A DNA stretch of 64,000 bases from RDYJ01 sp034931405 (GCF_034931405.1 NZ_JAYGHA010000003.1:124001-188000); one strand, 5' to 3'; counted from the stretch's first letter, positions 16,056 through 25,917 are shown. Translations and numbers: made by a program. The notes: generated by a model from the sequence alone, not told the origin.

Positions 16056-16517
16056 CTATTGTAAATAGCCTAACTGTCGTCGGGATTCAAACAAGCTAAT
16101 GGCCACACTTACGGATAAATTCAGGCTACGAACTCCGGGTTCGTGCATGGGAATGTAGAGAGTGGAGTCACAGGTACTGAGAACATTTGCTGGTAAACCA
16201 GTAGTTTCGCTGCCAAACAATAACCAATCATCGGCTTGAAACTGGTAATTGATATAGTTAAAACTGCCACGGACGCTAAAACCTAACAATCTACCGCCAC
16301 GCTGCTGATGAATGATTTGAAACGCTTCTGGGGATTCGTGATAGTGCAGTTTGACATAAGGCCAGTAGTCTAAACCTGCTCTTTTGAGATAGCGATCGCT
16401 AATTTCAAATCCTAATGGACCGACCAAATGCAATTCTGTTCCTGTAGCGGCACAAGTACGAGCAATATTGCCTGTATTTGGGGGAATTTGCGGGTTAACT
16501 AAGACTACCTGGGGCAT
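16056..16517 (-). CDS. trmL: tRNA (cytidine/uridine-34-2'-O)-methyltransferase TrmL, 153 aa
   Basis: This SPOUT-fold enzyme methylates the wobble ribose of tRNA-Leu isoacceptors using SAM. Diagnostic segments are LVNPQIPPNTGNIARTCAAT at the N-terminus, LFGSETTGLP in the middle (knot motif 2) and IPMHEPGVRSLNLSVSVAIS at the C-terminus (SAM-binding knot). Length and start (MPQVVLVNPQIP) match the family. The gene stands alone on the minus strand. Confidence 0.95.
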   Translation of the reverse strand: MPQVVLVNPQIPPNTGNIARTCAATGTELHLVGPLGFEISDRYLKRAGLDYWPYVKLHYHESPEAFQIIHQQRGGRLLGFSVRGSFNYINYQFQADDWLLFGSETTGLPANVLSTCDSTLYIPMHEPGVRSLNLSVSVAISLFESRRQLGYLQ

Positions 16518-17207
16518 ATTACCATGAAAAATTCAAAATTAAAAAAACTATAGCAGTCAGCAGTCAGCTTTTGAAAACTCTTGTCTGACAAAGATTCTAG
16601 AATTTAAGATTGTCCTAATTTTTCTGATGACGGCTATTAGTATGAAAATGGGCAAATATACGGACTGATAAGGATCTCAGACAAAATCAACCCTATGACA
16701 GATGGAGTTAACCTATAGGTTTTGTTAATAGGCATTAACTACTACAAAGAGATTAGATTTTTAAAACTAAGGGATTGGGGATTGGGGACTGGGGACTGGG
16801 GATTGGGGATTGGGGATTGGGGATTGGGGATTGGGAATACATAGAAAGTTATTCTCCCTTGCTCCCTTGCTCCCCTGTTCCCCTGCTCCGTTTCCTGTTT
16901 ACTGTCACCTGTCACCTATCCCCTTTAAATTAAGCCACGAGGGCTAGTAACTGAATCAAAGTATCTATCTAAATCTACTCATATCTGATTAAATAGAAAG
17001 CTATCATTAAGATATGAGTAAGTTTAAAGACTCATCTCTAACATCAACAAAAATTTCTCGGTTAATACATAGCTGACTTGGGATATTATTAATTAATGTA
17101 TACATTAAACTACTATCACTTTACTTATAGTATCATAAGTTTTGAAGCTCAGACTTGATAGCTAAGAAAGTAGTGAAATACCCCGAAATACAGGAGAGGT
17201 AAAATCA
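16518..17207. other. Intergenic region with tandem repeats and left flank of the TnpB element
   Basis: This 690-base gap contains the G-rich and C-rich heptamer arrays described separately (16771-16890) and AT-rich DNA in front of tnpB, which probably includes the left end of that element. I see no gene and no tnpA. Confidence 0.5.
16771..16890. repeat. Paired heptamer arrays (GGGGATT)n and (CTCCCTTG/CTCCCCTG)n
   Basis: About nine GGGGATT/GGGGACT heptamers (16771-16836) are followed after a short spacer by CTCCCTTGCTCCCTTGCTCC and related C-rich units (16855-16889). The G-rich and C-rich arrays could pair with each other as a long imperfect stem. These are STRR-type repeats. Confidence 0.85.
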
Positions 17208-18344
17208 TTGCTACTAGGATTTAAAACCGAGTTAAAGTTAAATCGAATTCAACGGATAAACATAGTAAAACACTGTGGAGTAGCCCGTCATGCCTGGAAT
17301 TGGGGATTATCTCTAACTAAACAGATATTAGACCATAACCAAGAGCATCCTGATGAGAAAATAAAATTTCCTACAGCAATAGATTTACATAAATGGTTAG
17401 TAGCATTAGTCAAACCTGAAAATAAATGGTATTATGAATGTTCCAAATCAGCACCCCAAGAAGCACTCAGAAATTTAAGAAAATCCTGGGATAGATGGTT
17501 TCAAAAAATCTCAGGAGTACCTCTTTTTAAAAAGAAAGGAAAACATGATAGTTTTACCTTGGAAGGAACAGTAAAAATAGTAGGTAATAACAAACTTCAA
17601 GTTCCCAAAATAGGGATATTAAAGACTTATGAAAGATTACCTCAAGTTCAACCAAAGTCAGTCACCATCAGTCGCCAAGCCGATAGATGGTTTATTAGTT
17701 TTAAAATAGAAGTAGAACCAAAAACATCAACTTTAGATAATGTTGTGGGTGTAGATTTAGGTGTGAAAAACCTAGCAACATTATCAACAGGTGAAGTAAT
17801 TACAGGTGCTAAATCTTATAAAAAGTATGAATATAAACTAAGGAGATTACAATGGTTAAACAGACATAAAATAATAGATTCAAGTAATTGGAAAAAAGCT
17901 CAAATACCGATTGCTAGGTTACATAGAAAGATAGCTAATCTTAGAAAAGATACATTACATAAATTAACTACACTATTAGCCAAAAACCACGGTGTGATAG
18001 TGATAGAGAATTTGAATGTATCAGGGATGTTAGCTAATCATAAACTAGCCAAGGCAATTTCTGATATGGGGTTTTATGAATTTAGAAGACAATTAGAGTA
18101 CAAATGTCAACTGTACGGCTCAAGATTAGTAATAGTTGATAGATGGTTTCCTAGTTCTAAAACCTGCTCTCATTGTAGTGTAAAAAAAGAAAATCTATCA
18201 TTGAGTGAAAGAGTGTTTAAGTGTGATAGTTGTGGATTTGAATGCGACAGGGATTTAAACGCAGCTATTAATCTGAGCCAGTGCGGTCTTGGGGTCTCCC
18301 CAAGTAGAGAAGGCAGTGCGTTGGACGGGTTTCCCGGCTTGTAG
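17208..18344 (+). CDS. tnpB: RNA-guided transposon nuclease TnpB (IS200/IS605, IS1341-type), 378 aa
   Basis: This is a complete TnpB. An N-terminal HTH_OrfB-like region (GVARHAWNWGLSLTKQIL) precedes the catalytic RuvC parts: VGVDLGVKNLATLS (Asp of RuvC-I), VIVIENLNVSGML (Glu of RuvC-II) and CDRDLNAAINLS (Asp of RuvC-III). A zinc ribbon with four Cys (CSHC, CDSCGFEC) lies before the last motif, together with WFPSSKTC. TnpB proteins are RNA-guided DNA nucleases that help retain their element. The TTG start follows AGGAGAGG by about ten bases. No tnpA transposase is adjacent, so the element would need one in trans. All catalytic residues are present, in contrast to the remnant at 4779-5378. Confidence 0.93.
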   Translation: MLLGFKTELKLNRIQRINIVKHCGVARHAWNWGLSLTKQILDHNQEHPDEKIKFPTAIDLHKWLVALVKPENKWYYECSKSAPQEALRNLRKSWDRWFQKISGVPLFKKKGKHDSFTLEGTVKIVGNNKLQVPKIGILKTYERLPQVQPKSVTISRQADRWFISFKIEVEPKTSTLDNVVGVDLGVKNLATLSTGEVITGAKSYKKYEYKLRRLQWLNRHKIIDSSNWKKAQIPIARLHRKIANLRKDTLHKLTTLLAKNHGVIVIENLNVSGMLANHKLAKAISDMGFYEFRRQLEYKCQLYGSRLVIVDRWFPSSKTCSHCSVKKENLSLSERVFKCDSCGFECDRDLNAAINLSQCGLGVSPSREGSALDGFPGL

Positions 18345-18480
18345 CAACTGCCGTCAACTGGCGTCTCAAAAGCTGTCAGTTAGACAGTGTTAGCCTGTGG
18401 ACTGAGTAGTGCCGACACTTTCAGGGTGAAACAGGAAGTAAACGACACTCAAGAATCAGCCTGTCAGTAGATAGGTAGAT
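18280..18480 (+). ncRNA. Probable omega RNA / right end of the TnpB element
   Basis: TnpB guide RNAs are established to derive from the 3' end of tnpB and the right end of the element. This stretch is GC-richer than its surroundings and holds several short dyads (CAACTGCCGTCAACTGGCG, CTGTCAGTTAGACAG). No exact right-end boundary can be fixed by eye, so the guide cannot be read. Confidence 0.35.
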
Positions 18481-18491
18481 TTGAGTAGGTT

Positions 18492-19628
18492 TTATATAGC
18501 GGAAGAACATATTTTGTTTTCTAGTTCCTGTTCCCGTTCTTGGGTAGCAATAATCGCCTGTTTAATGACTTGCTGGGTATCCACGCCAACTTTGTGTAGT
18601 TGTAACCACTGTTGAGCTTCGTTACCTTCGCGGAGAATTTTCTGTAAGGGGGAAAGGAAACAACTGAAACCTTTTTGTTTGGCTATGCCCCAAACTTCTT
18701 GATACATTTGGGCAATCCAATCTCTGGCGAGGATGGTACTGCCATCTTGCCAATGTTGTAACTGGGCATCAAGACTGGCTGTGGCCGCTGCCATTTCATT
18801 TTTTGCAGTTAAGGTAATTAGTTCTGCGGGTGAGAAGCTGCTTTGGGTTAAGGGGTCGATGTGGGGATTGTTAATGATTTGTAACAGCCGTGCTTCTAAC
18901 AGGGCGGTAATTGCTAATAAGGAAATAGGATCGGTGACTAAATCGCAAATTCGCAGTTCTAGACGATTAAGATCATAAGGACGGCGATCGCCATTTGGTC
19001 GTACTGATGTCCACAAATGCCGGATATTTTGCATTGTTCCGGCTTTTATCTGTGCTTCTACCCATTGAATATGATGGGCATGACTGGTAAATAAGGGTAC
19101 ATGACTGGGGGTTTGGGGAAAGAGTCCCCAACGGGTAGAATGATAACCTGTAGCTTGACTATTTAAAAATGGTGATGAGGCGCTTAGGGAAAGAAATAAA
19201 GGAGCTTCTAGGCGAATAATTCGACAGGCACGCATTAATATTTCTGGATCGCTGATGCCAATATTAATATGTACGCTGGCAGTAACTACTTTTGTACCGT
19301 AGTTTTGCTCAATGTAGTCATGATAGGGGTTGGTGGGGTCAGAACGGTAAAAGCGATCGCTGCCACCCAAGGACAGGGTACTGCCTGGTATTAATGTATA
19401 ATTGTCTAATTGCTGCAAATATTTACGCAACTGTTGCCGGGGACGCAATAAGCCACACAGTTGATTTTCGTAATTTGTCGATGGGTTAGTTATGTATTCT
19501 ACATTGCGGCTATCAGGCTCACGCATAAATCCCTGCAAATCCGCAACGATTTGGTCGGAGAGACCAACAATTTCACCTTGAGGTGTGCCAGTATAAATCT
19601 CAATCTCAAAGCCTTTTGTTAAGACCAC
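18492..19628 (-). CDS. gshA: Glutamate-cysteine ligase, cyanobacterial type, 378 aa
   Basis: This enzyme makes gamma-glutamylcysteine, the first step of glutathione synthesis. The cyanobacterial/plant-type family is recognised from LTKGFEIEIYTGTPQGEIVG, REPDSRNVEYIT, IPGSTLSLGGSDRFYRSDP, TASVHINIGISDPE and RHLWTSVRPNGDRRPYDLNR. A GTG at 19628 is preferred as the start (product MVLTKGFEIE...) because AAGGAG lies about nine bases upstream; an extended frame from 19673 adds 15 non-conserved residues. gshB is not in the window. Confidence 0.92.
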   Translation of the reverse strand: MVLTKGFEIEIYTGTPQGEIVGLSDQIVADLQGFMREPDSRNVEYITNPSTNYENQLCGLLRPRQQLRKYLQQLDNYTLIPGSTLSLGGSDRFYRSDPTNPYHDYIEQNYGTKVVTASVHINIGISDPEILMRACRIIRLEAPLFLSLSASSPFLNSQATGYHSTRWGLFPQTPSHVPLFTSHAHHIQWVEAQIKAGTMQNIRHLWTSVRPNGDRRPYDLNRLELRICDLVTDPISLLAITALLEARLLQIINNPHIDPLTQSSFSPAELITLTAKNEMAAATASLDAQLQHWQDGSTILARDWIAQMYQEVWGIAKQKGFSCFLSPLQKILREGNEAQQWLQLHKVGVDTQQVIKQAIIATQEREQELENKICSSAI

Positions 19629-19808
19629 TTTATTTTGCTCCTTGGCTCTCCTAATTTGGATAAATTGTATCAAATTTAACGTTTTTTTGCATGATGGCGG
19701 TTATGTTCAAAACTGCTAAGAAACTTAGCTGGATTGACCGAGGGATTATACGGAAAATTTTTATATAATTAATACTTAATGTCATTAAGCTATTGAGGAA
19801 AGCACACT

Positions 19809-20576
19809 GTGAGCGCGTTCAGCAAACAAATGAGAAATCTGCTTCAAAGCCTTGTCGGTTATGAAGTAGAGCGAATTGGCCGCAAATCTTTCGCTGTGAT
19901 TAACCAGCAATGTAAGACAGATGCGTGGTTTTCATATCAGGCTCAGATTAAGTCGATTATTGAGAAATATAAAATTGATCTTGTTATTGATGTTGGTGCT
20001 AATAAAGGTCAGTTTGCTCGCAATTTAAGGTCTTTGTACCAAGGAGAAATTATTTCATTCGAGCCGGTCTCATCTGTCTTTGCAGAATTGGCCGCAGTTT
20101 CCTCTTCTGACCCCAATTGGCATATTCACAAATTTGCATTAGGAAGTCAGAACTCTAATCAAACAATTAATATTTCTCAGCAAACAGTTTTTAGTTCTCT
20201 GCTCAAGGTAAATGACTATTGTGTGGAACATTTTGGAAGTGGAACACTAGGAATGAAGGAAGAAGTTGTTGCTGTCCGCAGACTCGATACACTAATACAT
20301 GAAATTGCCCCCGATTTTGAAAACAAACGTATTTTTATCAAAATGGACACACAAGGCTATGATCAAGAAGTTTTCAATGGCTTGGGAAATATACTTAATC
20401 AAGTGGTGCTGCTTCAGTCGGAACTGTCTCTAATTCCTATATATGAAGGAATGCCTCACTGGACGGAAAGTATCTCTAATTATGAAAAAAATGGGTTTGG
20501 AATTGTGGGAATGTTTCCTGTGAATTGGGATTCAGAAAGGATAATTGAATACGACTGTTTATTGATCAGAATATAG
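19809..20576 (+). CDS. FkbM family SAM-dependent methyltransferase, 255 aa
   Basis: Motif I is VIDVGANKGQFARNL, followed by IISFEPVSSVFAEL, and the later signature is IFIKMDTQGYDQEVFNGL. These are the FkbM family marks of O-methyltransferases acting on sugars, polyketides or glycopeptide-like products. The gene uses a GTG start (19809) with GAGGAAAG about eight bases upstream. No glycosyltransferase or biosynthetic gene is adjacent, so the substrate cannot be inferred. Confidence 0.9.
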   Translation: MSAFSKQMRNLLQSLVGYEVERIGRKSFAVINQQCKTDAWFSYQAQIKSIIEKYKIDLVIDVGANKGQFARNLRSLYQGEIISFEPVSSVFAELAAVSSSDPNWHIHKFALGSQNSNQTINISQQTVFSSLLKVNDYCVEHFGSGTLGMKEEVVAVRRLDTLIHEIAPDFENKRIFIKMDTQGYDQEVFNGLGNILNQVVLLQSELSLIPIYEGMPHWTESISNYEKNGFGIVGMFPVNWDSERIIEYDCLLIRI

Positions 20577-20664
20577 CCAATTACTTTTGGTGTCAGTCTC
20601 AACAAATTCTGAAACTAATATTGTGGCTACAGATTATTTGACAGCCTAGTACCGCTTTGCGGAA

Positions 20665-20686
20665 GTCAAAAGTCAAAAGTCAAAAA
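20665..20686. repeat. Tandem heptamer array (GTCAAAA)n
   Basis: Three units of GTCAAAA lie in the spacer between the FkbM gene and the convergent winged-helix gene. Another related run (TTTTGACTT) is at about 10960-10981. Confidence 0.7.
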
Positions 20687-20750
20687 TAATAGGTCGTCAG
20701 TTTTTTAGCGATTGAGAATGGTTGGTTTATTTACGCCGTGCTGTACTAGA

Positions 20751-21608
20751 TTATATAAGGGAATTTCTTTGTTTAATAATTGCTTCTCGTGCAGAATTGA
20801 TAGTTTCCTCTGACAAATCACATAATGATGTTAAAGAAATTTTACCTTCATTGAGTAGAGATTCTAGCCAATTTGAGGCCGGTTCTAAAATTCGCTTACC
20901 GCTGCGGATTTGAATGTTTAACTTATCTTGGTTGGCATCAAAAATAACAAAAAGGGAGATGGTTTTCCAAAAAATTGTAGCCCCTGTTGTCAGTTTAAAA
21001 GCGGTGACAACTTTTCCCTGTTCTGGTAGATGAAATGTCAAGCCTGAATCTTGAATAATTTGCTGTATTTGTTCTAGTGATATGGAGGATATATCAATAT
21101 TTGTCTGTTTGAATTTTACAAAGGTTGATAAATCAGGTAATTTGATAGTGACATCATTTAAAGATTCAGTTTTTACGGTAAGTTTATCCTCTAAATAATT
21201 ATTAATTGCGTAAACTTGAACCGTATAAGGTGGCTGGGGTACAGTTCCTTTTTCATGAAATGAACGCCCTTCAGCAGTGACTATAATTTTTGATTCTACA
21301 GCTAATGTTTGTAATGACTGAAGAGTTGAAATTGTACTTTTGATAAAAACAGAATCAAGACCAAGTATAGAAGCTAATTCATCTGCGGTAGGCGGCAGTT
21401 CAAATTCAATACCAGCCCGAATAATAAACTCTTCGAGTACGTTAAATTGCCGGGGTTCTTTAATTGTTAATTCTACAGTATTTTGAGATAAACTATAACG
21501 AAATTTACGGGCAGCAAGAACTGAGAAACCAGGATTTTCCGTTTCAATTTCTTTGGCAGCATTTTTGAGATTTTCATCAATATTTTGATTAGCAGAAGCA
21601 GGAAACAT
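20751..21608 (-). CDS. Helicase-partner protein with winged-helix-like segment, 285 aa
   Basis: No named family recognised. Residues about 70-130 (IEFELPPTADELASILGLDS, FIKSTISTLQSLQTLAVES, ITAEGRSF-like segment then GTVPQPPYTVQVYAI) read as a winged helix followed by a strand-rich region. The C-terminal half alternates short strands and helices (IFWKTISLFVIFDANQDKLN) and ends in charged helices. ATG at 21608 is chosen because GGAGG lies about eight bases before it, inside the 3' end of the helicase gene; the stop of the helicase overlaps this gene by 20 bases. The two are therefore translationally linked and probably act together. Function unknown. Confidence 0.7.
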   Translation of the reverse strand: MFPASANQNIDENLKNAAKEIETENPGFSVLAARKFRYSLSQNTVELTIKEPRQFNVLEEFIIRAGIEFELPPTADELASILGLDSVFIKSTISTLQSLQTLAVESKIIVTAEGRSFHEKGTVPQPPYTVQVYAINNYLEDKLTVKTESLNDVTIKLPDLSTFVKFKQTNIDISSISLEQIQQIIQDSGLTFHLPEQGKVVTAFKLTTGATIFWKTISLFVIFDANQDKLNIQIRSGKRILEPASNWLESLLNEGKISLTSLCDLSEETINSAREAIIKQRNSLI

Positions 21609-24600
21609 CAATAAAACCTCCATGACGATTAACAATATTTGCCACTTCCGAATACATCCCACCAACTGTACCCGGTTTACTGGTAAATAAATCGTGACAA
21701 CCAACAATTACCAGTAATTCTTGAGCGCGGGAAAAAGCGACGTTTACCCGTTCTGGCTTTTTCGCAAATCCCACATCTCCTTGATAATTATTACGAACCA
21801 TACTCACAATTACCACAGGTCTTTCCATTCCTTGAAATCTGTCAACTGTCCCGGTTCTAATTTGCAATGAAGGAAAAAGTTCGGATTGTAAACGCTCATC
21901 AATTTTTCTTAATTGAGCGCCATAAAATGTAATAACTGCTATTTCTTTTTTAGGTTCACCATTAGCAACTTTAGCACTCCAAGTATTTTCAAACTGCTGA
22001 CATATTTTTTCAATGACATCAATTTCTTGAATGTTAAAAAATGAAGTTCCCAAACGTTCTTCTTGAAATTCATTTTCTCTGGGCATTTTTACCCAAATTA
22101 AATGATGTTCTGGTTTAATTATTTCCCCTGCTAAATTATGAGCGCGTTTAGTATCAGGTTCTAAAATACCACATTCTAATTTACCATCATAAAATTGATT
22201 TATTGCTCCCATGATATCGGGGTGCATTCGATATTGAGTATTGAGCATTTGTTTGATGCTATCATCAGCGGTTTCAAACTGAAATTTAAATAATGATTCT
22301 TCTAAAAATTGCATTTCTTCTTTTGTATTACCAATTGTTTCGGCAACTTCTTCTACTGTGCTAGTATCCAGCATTGGTGGTAGTTGTCGATGGTCTCCTA
22401 CCATAACTAATTTTTTAGCTTTCAAAGCCGGAATGAGTAATTCTGGGGGTGTACATTTACTAACTTCGTCAATAATAACGACATCAAAATATTTAAATTC
22501 TTCAGAAAAATTGTAATTTGCAGCTTGAACGCAGGTAATACCCACGACGTTAGCATTATCTAAATAAATTTGTCTTAAATCATGACTATCTCTTTCGGAG
22601 GGTTGACGTAGTTTTGTAATCCAATCTTGAACGAAATTTTGATATTTTTGTAAATATTTTTCTTCGTTTTGTAGTTGCTGTTGCCAAATATCAAATTGTT
22701 TGCTGATTTGTTGTAAAAATTCCAAGTTGAATAAATCCGTTCCTAGATTTTTCAAATTGGGTTTAAATTTATCAGGTATTTCTTGCCAAGTCAAATCCCA
22801 CCAGTTTCTTTCGGTAATTAAATTATCGGGTATTTGTGATTTTAATTGCTGAACTAATTCATTTAATTTGACTTGGGAAGTTTCAAATTTTTGCAGAGAG
22901 GATTTAGTTGATTTTTTTAGCTTTATCAACTCTTGCTGCAATGATTCTTTGATAATTCCTAAGATCGAAAAAGCATCTAATGAAGAAGTTAAAGTTTCAA
23001 TCTTAGTTAGGGAATTTTTCCAAAAATTGACTTGCTGGGCAAATTCTTGATGCTGTTCCCAAATATTTGATTGTGTAGCTAGATATTTTTGTGTGAGATT
23101 AGATAGTTTGAGAGGTAAATTTGGTTGTTTATTCAGTTCTTCTAAGATATTGACAACTTTTATCAGCTGTAAATTAGCATCTTGACTGGCTTTTTCTACC
23201 TGAGATTGAGTTGCTAATATTTGTTCTTGGGTAATGTTATTATTAGGAATTTGCACTAATTTTTGTTGTTGTGTTTGTAAAATACTAAGCTGTTGTTCAG
23301 CTTCTGTTTTCAGTTTAAAAACACATTTACGAGCATTGGCAAGAATTGTATCTAGTAATTCTTGGGTAATTCGAGTTAAGGTTGAGTCAATGTTATTCAA
23401 CTCATAGGATGTGCTGTAGTTTTTTTGCAGTTGAATTAAAAAAGATTGGGTATTCTCAACTAGCAATTTTCGCTGTTTAGAGGTGAGTAATTGATAATCT
23501 TCAAATTGTTGATAAATTTCTTGCCATTTGGTGCGATCGCTTTTTTCTAAAACTATAGGAATTTGGCTAAAATTCTGTTGTAGAAAATAACTAAAGTTAT
23601 GTTGCTTACCTCTTCTATCAGTGAACTTTCCTTCTATTTCATAAGAGATTGCTTTTGTTAATAGTTTCCATTCTGGTAGGTTAATTTGGTAATTTTTGGG
23701 TACTACTGGTAATTTTAAATTATTGGCAAACATTAATAAACCTAATGGTAAATTTAGCATATTTTCTGTTAATTGTAAATCAGAATGCTGACAGTCTTTC
23801 AAGACTTGATAAAGATGCGTATAAGCTGTGATTTTCCATTCTTTAACAGCTTCGATAATATAATCAATTTCTCGTTTTCGGTTTTCCCAAATTTGAATTG
23901 TTGGTTGTAAACTTTGTCCCTGATTGAGAAATTGCTGATACTCTGTTTGTAACTGGTGCAAATATGTAGAAATATCTTTGAAAATCTGTACTAATGCTGC
24001 TAATTCTGACATAGCTATAGTTGCATCATGAGCATAACTTAATATTGGTTGAAATTGAGCAACTTCATTTACTACTATTTCCCGCAACCAAACCGCTAAA
24101 CCAAATACACCACGAACAGGACGAACAAAACCAAGTTCATCTGTATATTTGATAGCTTGACGGACATTTTCTCGAAAATTTTCTACTGTATCATTTCCTT
24201 CCGTATATGGTTTTAGAAGTGGTAAAAATTCTTTAACTTCTGAATCGTCCCAATTGATATTTTGTGGTTTTTTGAGAAGATTCTTTAATCCATTAATTAG
24301 AGATTCGACTTCATTTTGATCAGCTAATAATTGATTATAAACAACTTCGTGATTTTTGCAGTTTTCCTCTAATTCAATTTTTTCTTTCTTGAATTTATCT
24401 TGTTGCTGATTAAATTCTTGTTCGGCTTTTAAATAATCTGTAAACCGCTGTAATGATTTTAATAACCAACCGAGAATCTGGATATTTTCCCGACGTTGAC
24501 TAAGATTATTTTCGCAGTCAGTAGCGGTATTTCCTAGCCATCTATCAATTACTTGATCTTCTAAAAATGCTTGTCCTTCTTCCCCAACTTTTTCGGCTCT

Positions 24601-25917
24601 CCCCTTTCTGACAGCGCGAATAACTGGGTTATGAACTAATCGACTTAAAGCATTATCAACGGCTAAATTAGCTTGAGAAGTAATTAATGTCCGACCACCA
24701 CGCAAAGCAATTTGATAACAAATTTCGGCAATTACGGTAGTTTTACCTGTACCGGGTGGACCTTGAATCAAAACTAAATCTTCTGCTGCAAGTACCTTTT
24801 CTACAGATGCTTTTTGACCTAAATTTGCAGCGGATAATAGCAAATCTTTGGTTTTAATTTTAACAGTTTTTTGAATAGGTCTGGCTTGGGAAGCGTCAAA
24901 TAAGAAATCACCTAAATAGGGATTTTGAGTACGTCCTTGTTTTAATTGTTCTAAAGCTTTTTCTTTGCGCTCAATCTGTTTGATATCACCGAGAGCATCA
25001 AAAAATAAGTATCCTTTTCCTGGTATTTGATAATTTCCTGCTGCTATATATTCAACTAATTCACGCTCAAGTTTGATGTGAATAAGATTATTTTTAGGAT
25101 CAACTTTTTCAATAGTTCCTAATTGACGACTGGTACGACGATTTTTTTCTGTAGGTACAGAATCAGAAAATTTTATATCTTGATTTTTGGCTTTTTTTAC
25201 ACGTTCCCAAAAGTTTTCTGTATCTAAATAATTTTCTTCTACACCATCAAGGGTAGCTGAATTAATATTAATTTCAAAAGCAACTTCTTTTTTATGGGCA
25301 TTATATTTTAAGTTAAAGAAGTTTACACAAAATTGTCGAGCTTTAGCAATGCGTTCTTCAACTTTTAAAAAGGCTTTCCATGCTTGTAGTTGATCTACCG
25401 TTGGCACATGACTACCACATACTGGCATCTTGGCTATTTGTGCTAATATTTTGGGAGAAATATCTATAGGATCATGATAATTAGGAACTAATTGCAAGCG
25501 CAAAGGCAAAGCATAAGCATCAGCTTGTCCCCGCGCAGGTTGCAATAAATAAACTGAAAGAATTTTTAACCCACTAGTACCATTTTTTTTGACTGCGGCT
25601 CTAAATCCTAAAGTTTTATTTAGCTCTTTTAATCTTTTGGGTAATTTAAATTCACTTTCATCTGTCGCTATGGTTAAATCCCAAATTTCTTCTCCTATTT
25701 CTTTGGCGTTACCTTGACGACGAATATAAAATAGGGCTTGTTGTTTACCTACACATTCAAAAATCAACTCATGGGCGCGTTCTTTTCTTTCTCGAAAATC
25801 GGGATATAATTTAACTGTTTCTTGTCCTTCAAAGTTACGAATTAAACTATCAATTGTTGAATTTAATAAGCTATATCCCCAAGTTTCCGAATTGTTATTT
25901 TTTTGTAAATTTGACAT
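21589..25917 (-). CDS. Giant SF1B (Upf1/Dna2-like) helicase with coiled-coil insertion, 1442 aa
   Basis: Residues about 1-370 are an N-terminal region without clear homology. Walker A is IQGPPGTGKTTV (about 386), followed by motif Ia TSQANLAVDNALSRL. Some 690 residues of charged, Gln/Leu-rich heptad-like helices come next, interrupting the helicase core. Motif II (VVIIDEVSK, about 1145), motif III (VMVGDHRQLPPML), motif IV-like QYRMHPDIM, and motifs V/VI (TVDRFQGMERPVVIVSMVRN, RVNVAFSRAQELLVIVG) complete the 1A and 2A domains. All catalytic motifs are intact; Asp-Glu-Val-Ser replaces the commoner DEAx in motif II. The long coiled coil suggests an SMC/Rad50-like arm. It is overlapped by a winged-helix-like partner gene. 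Such helicase-partner pairs are frequent in defence islands, but no defence family is recognised here. Confidence 0.85.
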   Translation of the reverse strand: MSNLQKNNNSETWGYSLLNSTIDSLIRNFEGQETVKLYPDFRERKERAHELIFECVGKQQALFYIRRQGNAKEIGEEIWDLTIATDESEFKLPKRLKELNKTLGFRAAVKKNGTSGLKILSVYLLQPARGQADAYALPLRLQLVPNYHDPIDISPKILAQIAKMPVCGSHVPTVDQLQAWKAFLKVEERIAKARQFCVNFFNLKYNAHKKEVAFEININSATLDGVEENYLDTENFWERVKKAKNQDIKFSDSVPTEKNRRTSRQLGTIEKVDPKNNLIHIKLERELVEYIAAGNYQIPGKGYLFFDALGDIKQIERKEKALEQLKQGRTQNPYLGDFLFDASQARPIQKTVKIKTKDLLLSAANLGQKASVEKVLAAEDLVLIQGPPGTGKTTVIAEICYQIALRGGRTLITSQANLAVDNALSRLVHNPVIRAVRKGRAEKVGEEGQAFLEDQVIDRWLGNTATDCENNLSQRRENIQILGWLLKSLQRFTDYLKAEQEFNQQQDKFKKEKIELEENCKNHEVVYNQLLADQNEVESLINGLKNLLKKPQNINWDDSEVKEFLPLLKPYTEGNDTVENFRENVRQAIKYTDELGFVRPVRGVFGLAVWLREIVVNEVAQFQPILSYAHDATIAMSELAALVQIFKDISTYLHQLQTEYQQFLNQGQSLQPTIQIWENRKREIDYIIEAVKEWKITAYTHLYQVLKDCQHSDLQLTENMLNLPLGLLMFANNLKLPVVPKNYQINLPEWKLLTKAISYEIEGKFTDRRGKQHNFSYFLQQNFSQIPIVLEKSDRTKWQEIYQQFEDYQLLTSKQRKLLVENTQSFLIQLQKNYSTSYELNNIDSTLTRITQELLDTILANARKCVFKLKTEAEQQLSILQTQQQKLVQIPNNNITQEQILATQSQVEKASQDANLQLIKVVNILEELNKQPNLPLKLSNLTQKYLATQSNIWEQHQEFAQQVNFWKNSLTKIETLTSSLDAFSILGIIKESLQQELIKLKKSTKSSLQKFETSQVKLNELVQQLKSQIPDNLITERNWWDLTWQEIPDKFKPNLKNLGTDLFNLEFLQQISKQFDIWQQQLQNEEKYLQKYQNFVQDWITKLRQPSERDSHDLRQIYLDNANVVGITCVQAANYNFSEEFKYFDVVIIDEVSKCTPPELLIPALKAKKLVMVGDHRQLPPMLDTSTVEEVAETIGNTKEEMQFLEESLFKFQFETADDSIKQMLNTQYRMHPDIMGAINQFYDGKLECGILEPDTKRAHNLAGEIIKPEHHLIWVKMPRENEFQEERLGTSFFNIQEIDVIEKICQQFENTWSAKVANGEPKKEIAVITFYGAQLRKIDERLQSELFPSLQIRTGTVDRFQGMERPVVIVSMVRNNYQGDVGFAKKPERVNVAFSRAQELLVIVGCHDLFTSKPGTVGGMYSEVANIVNRHGGFIDVSCFC

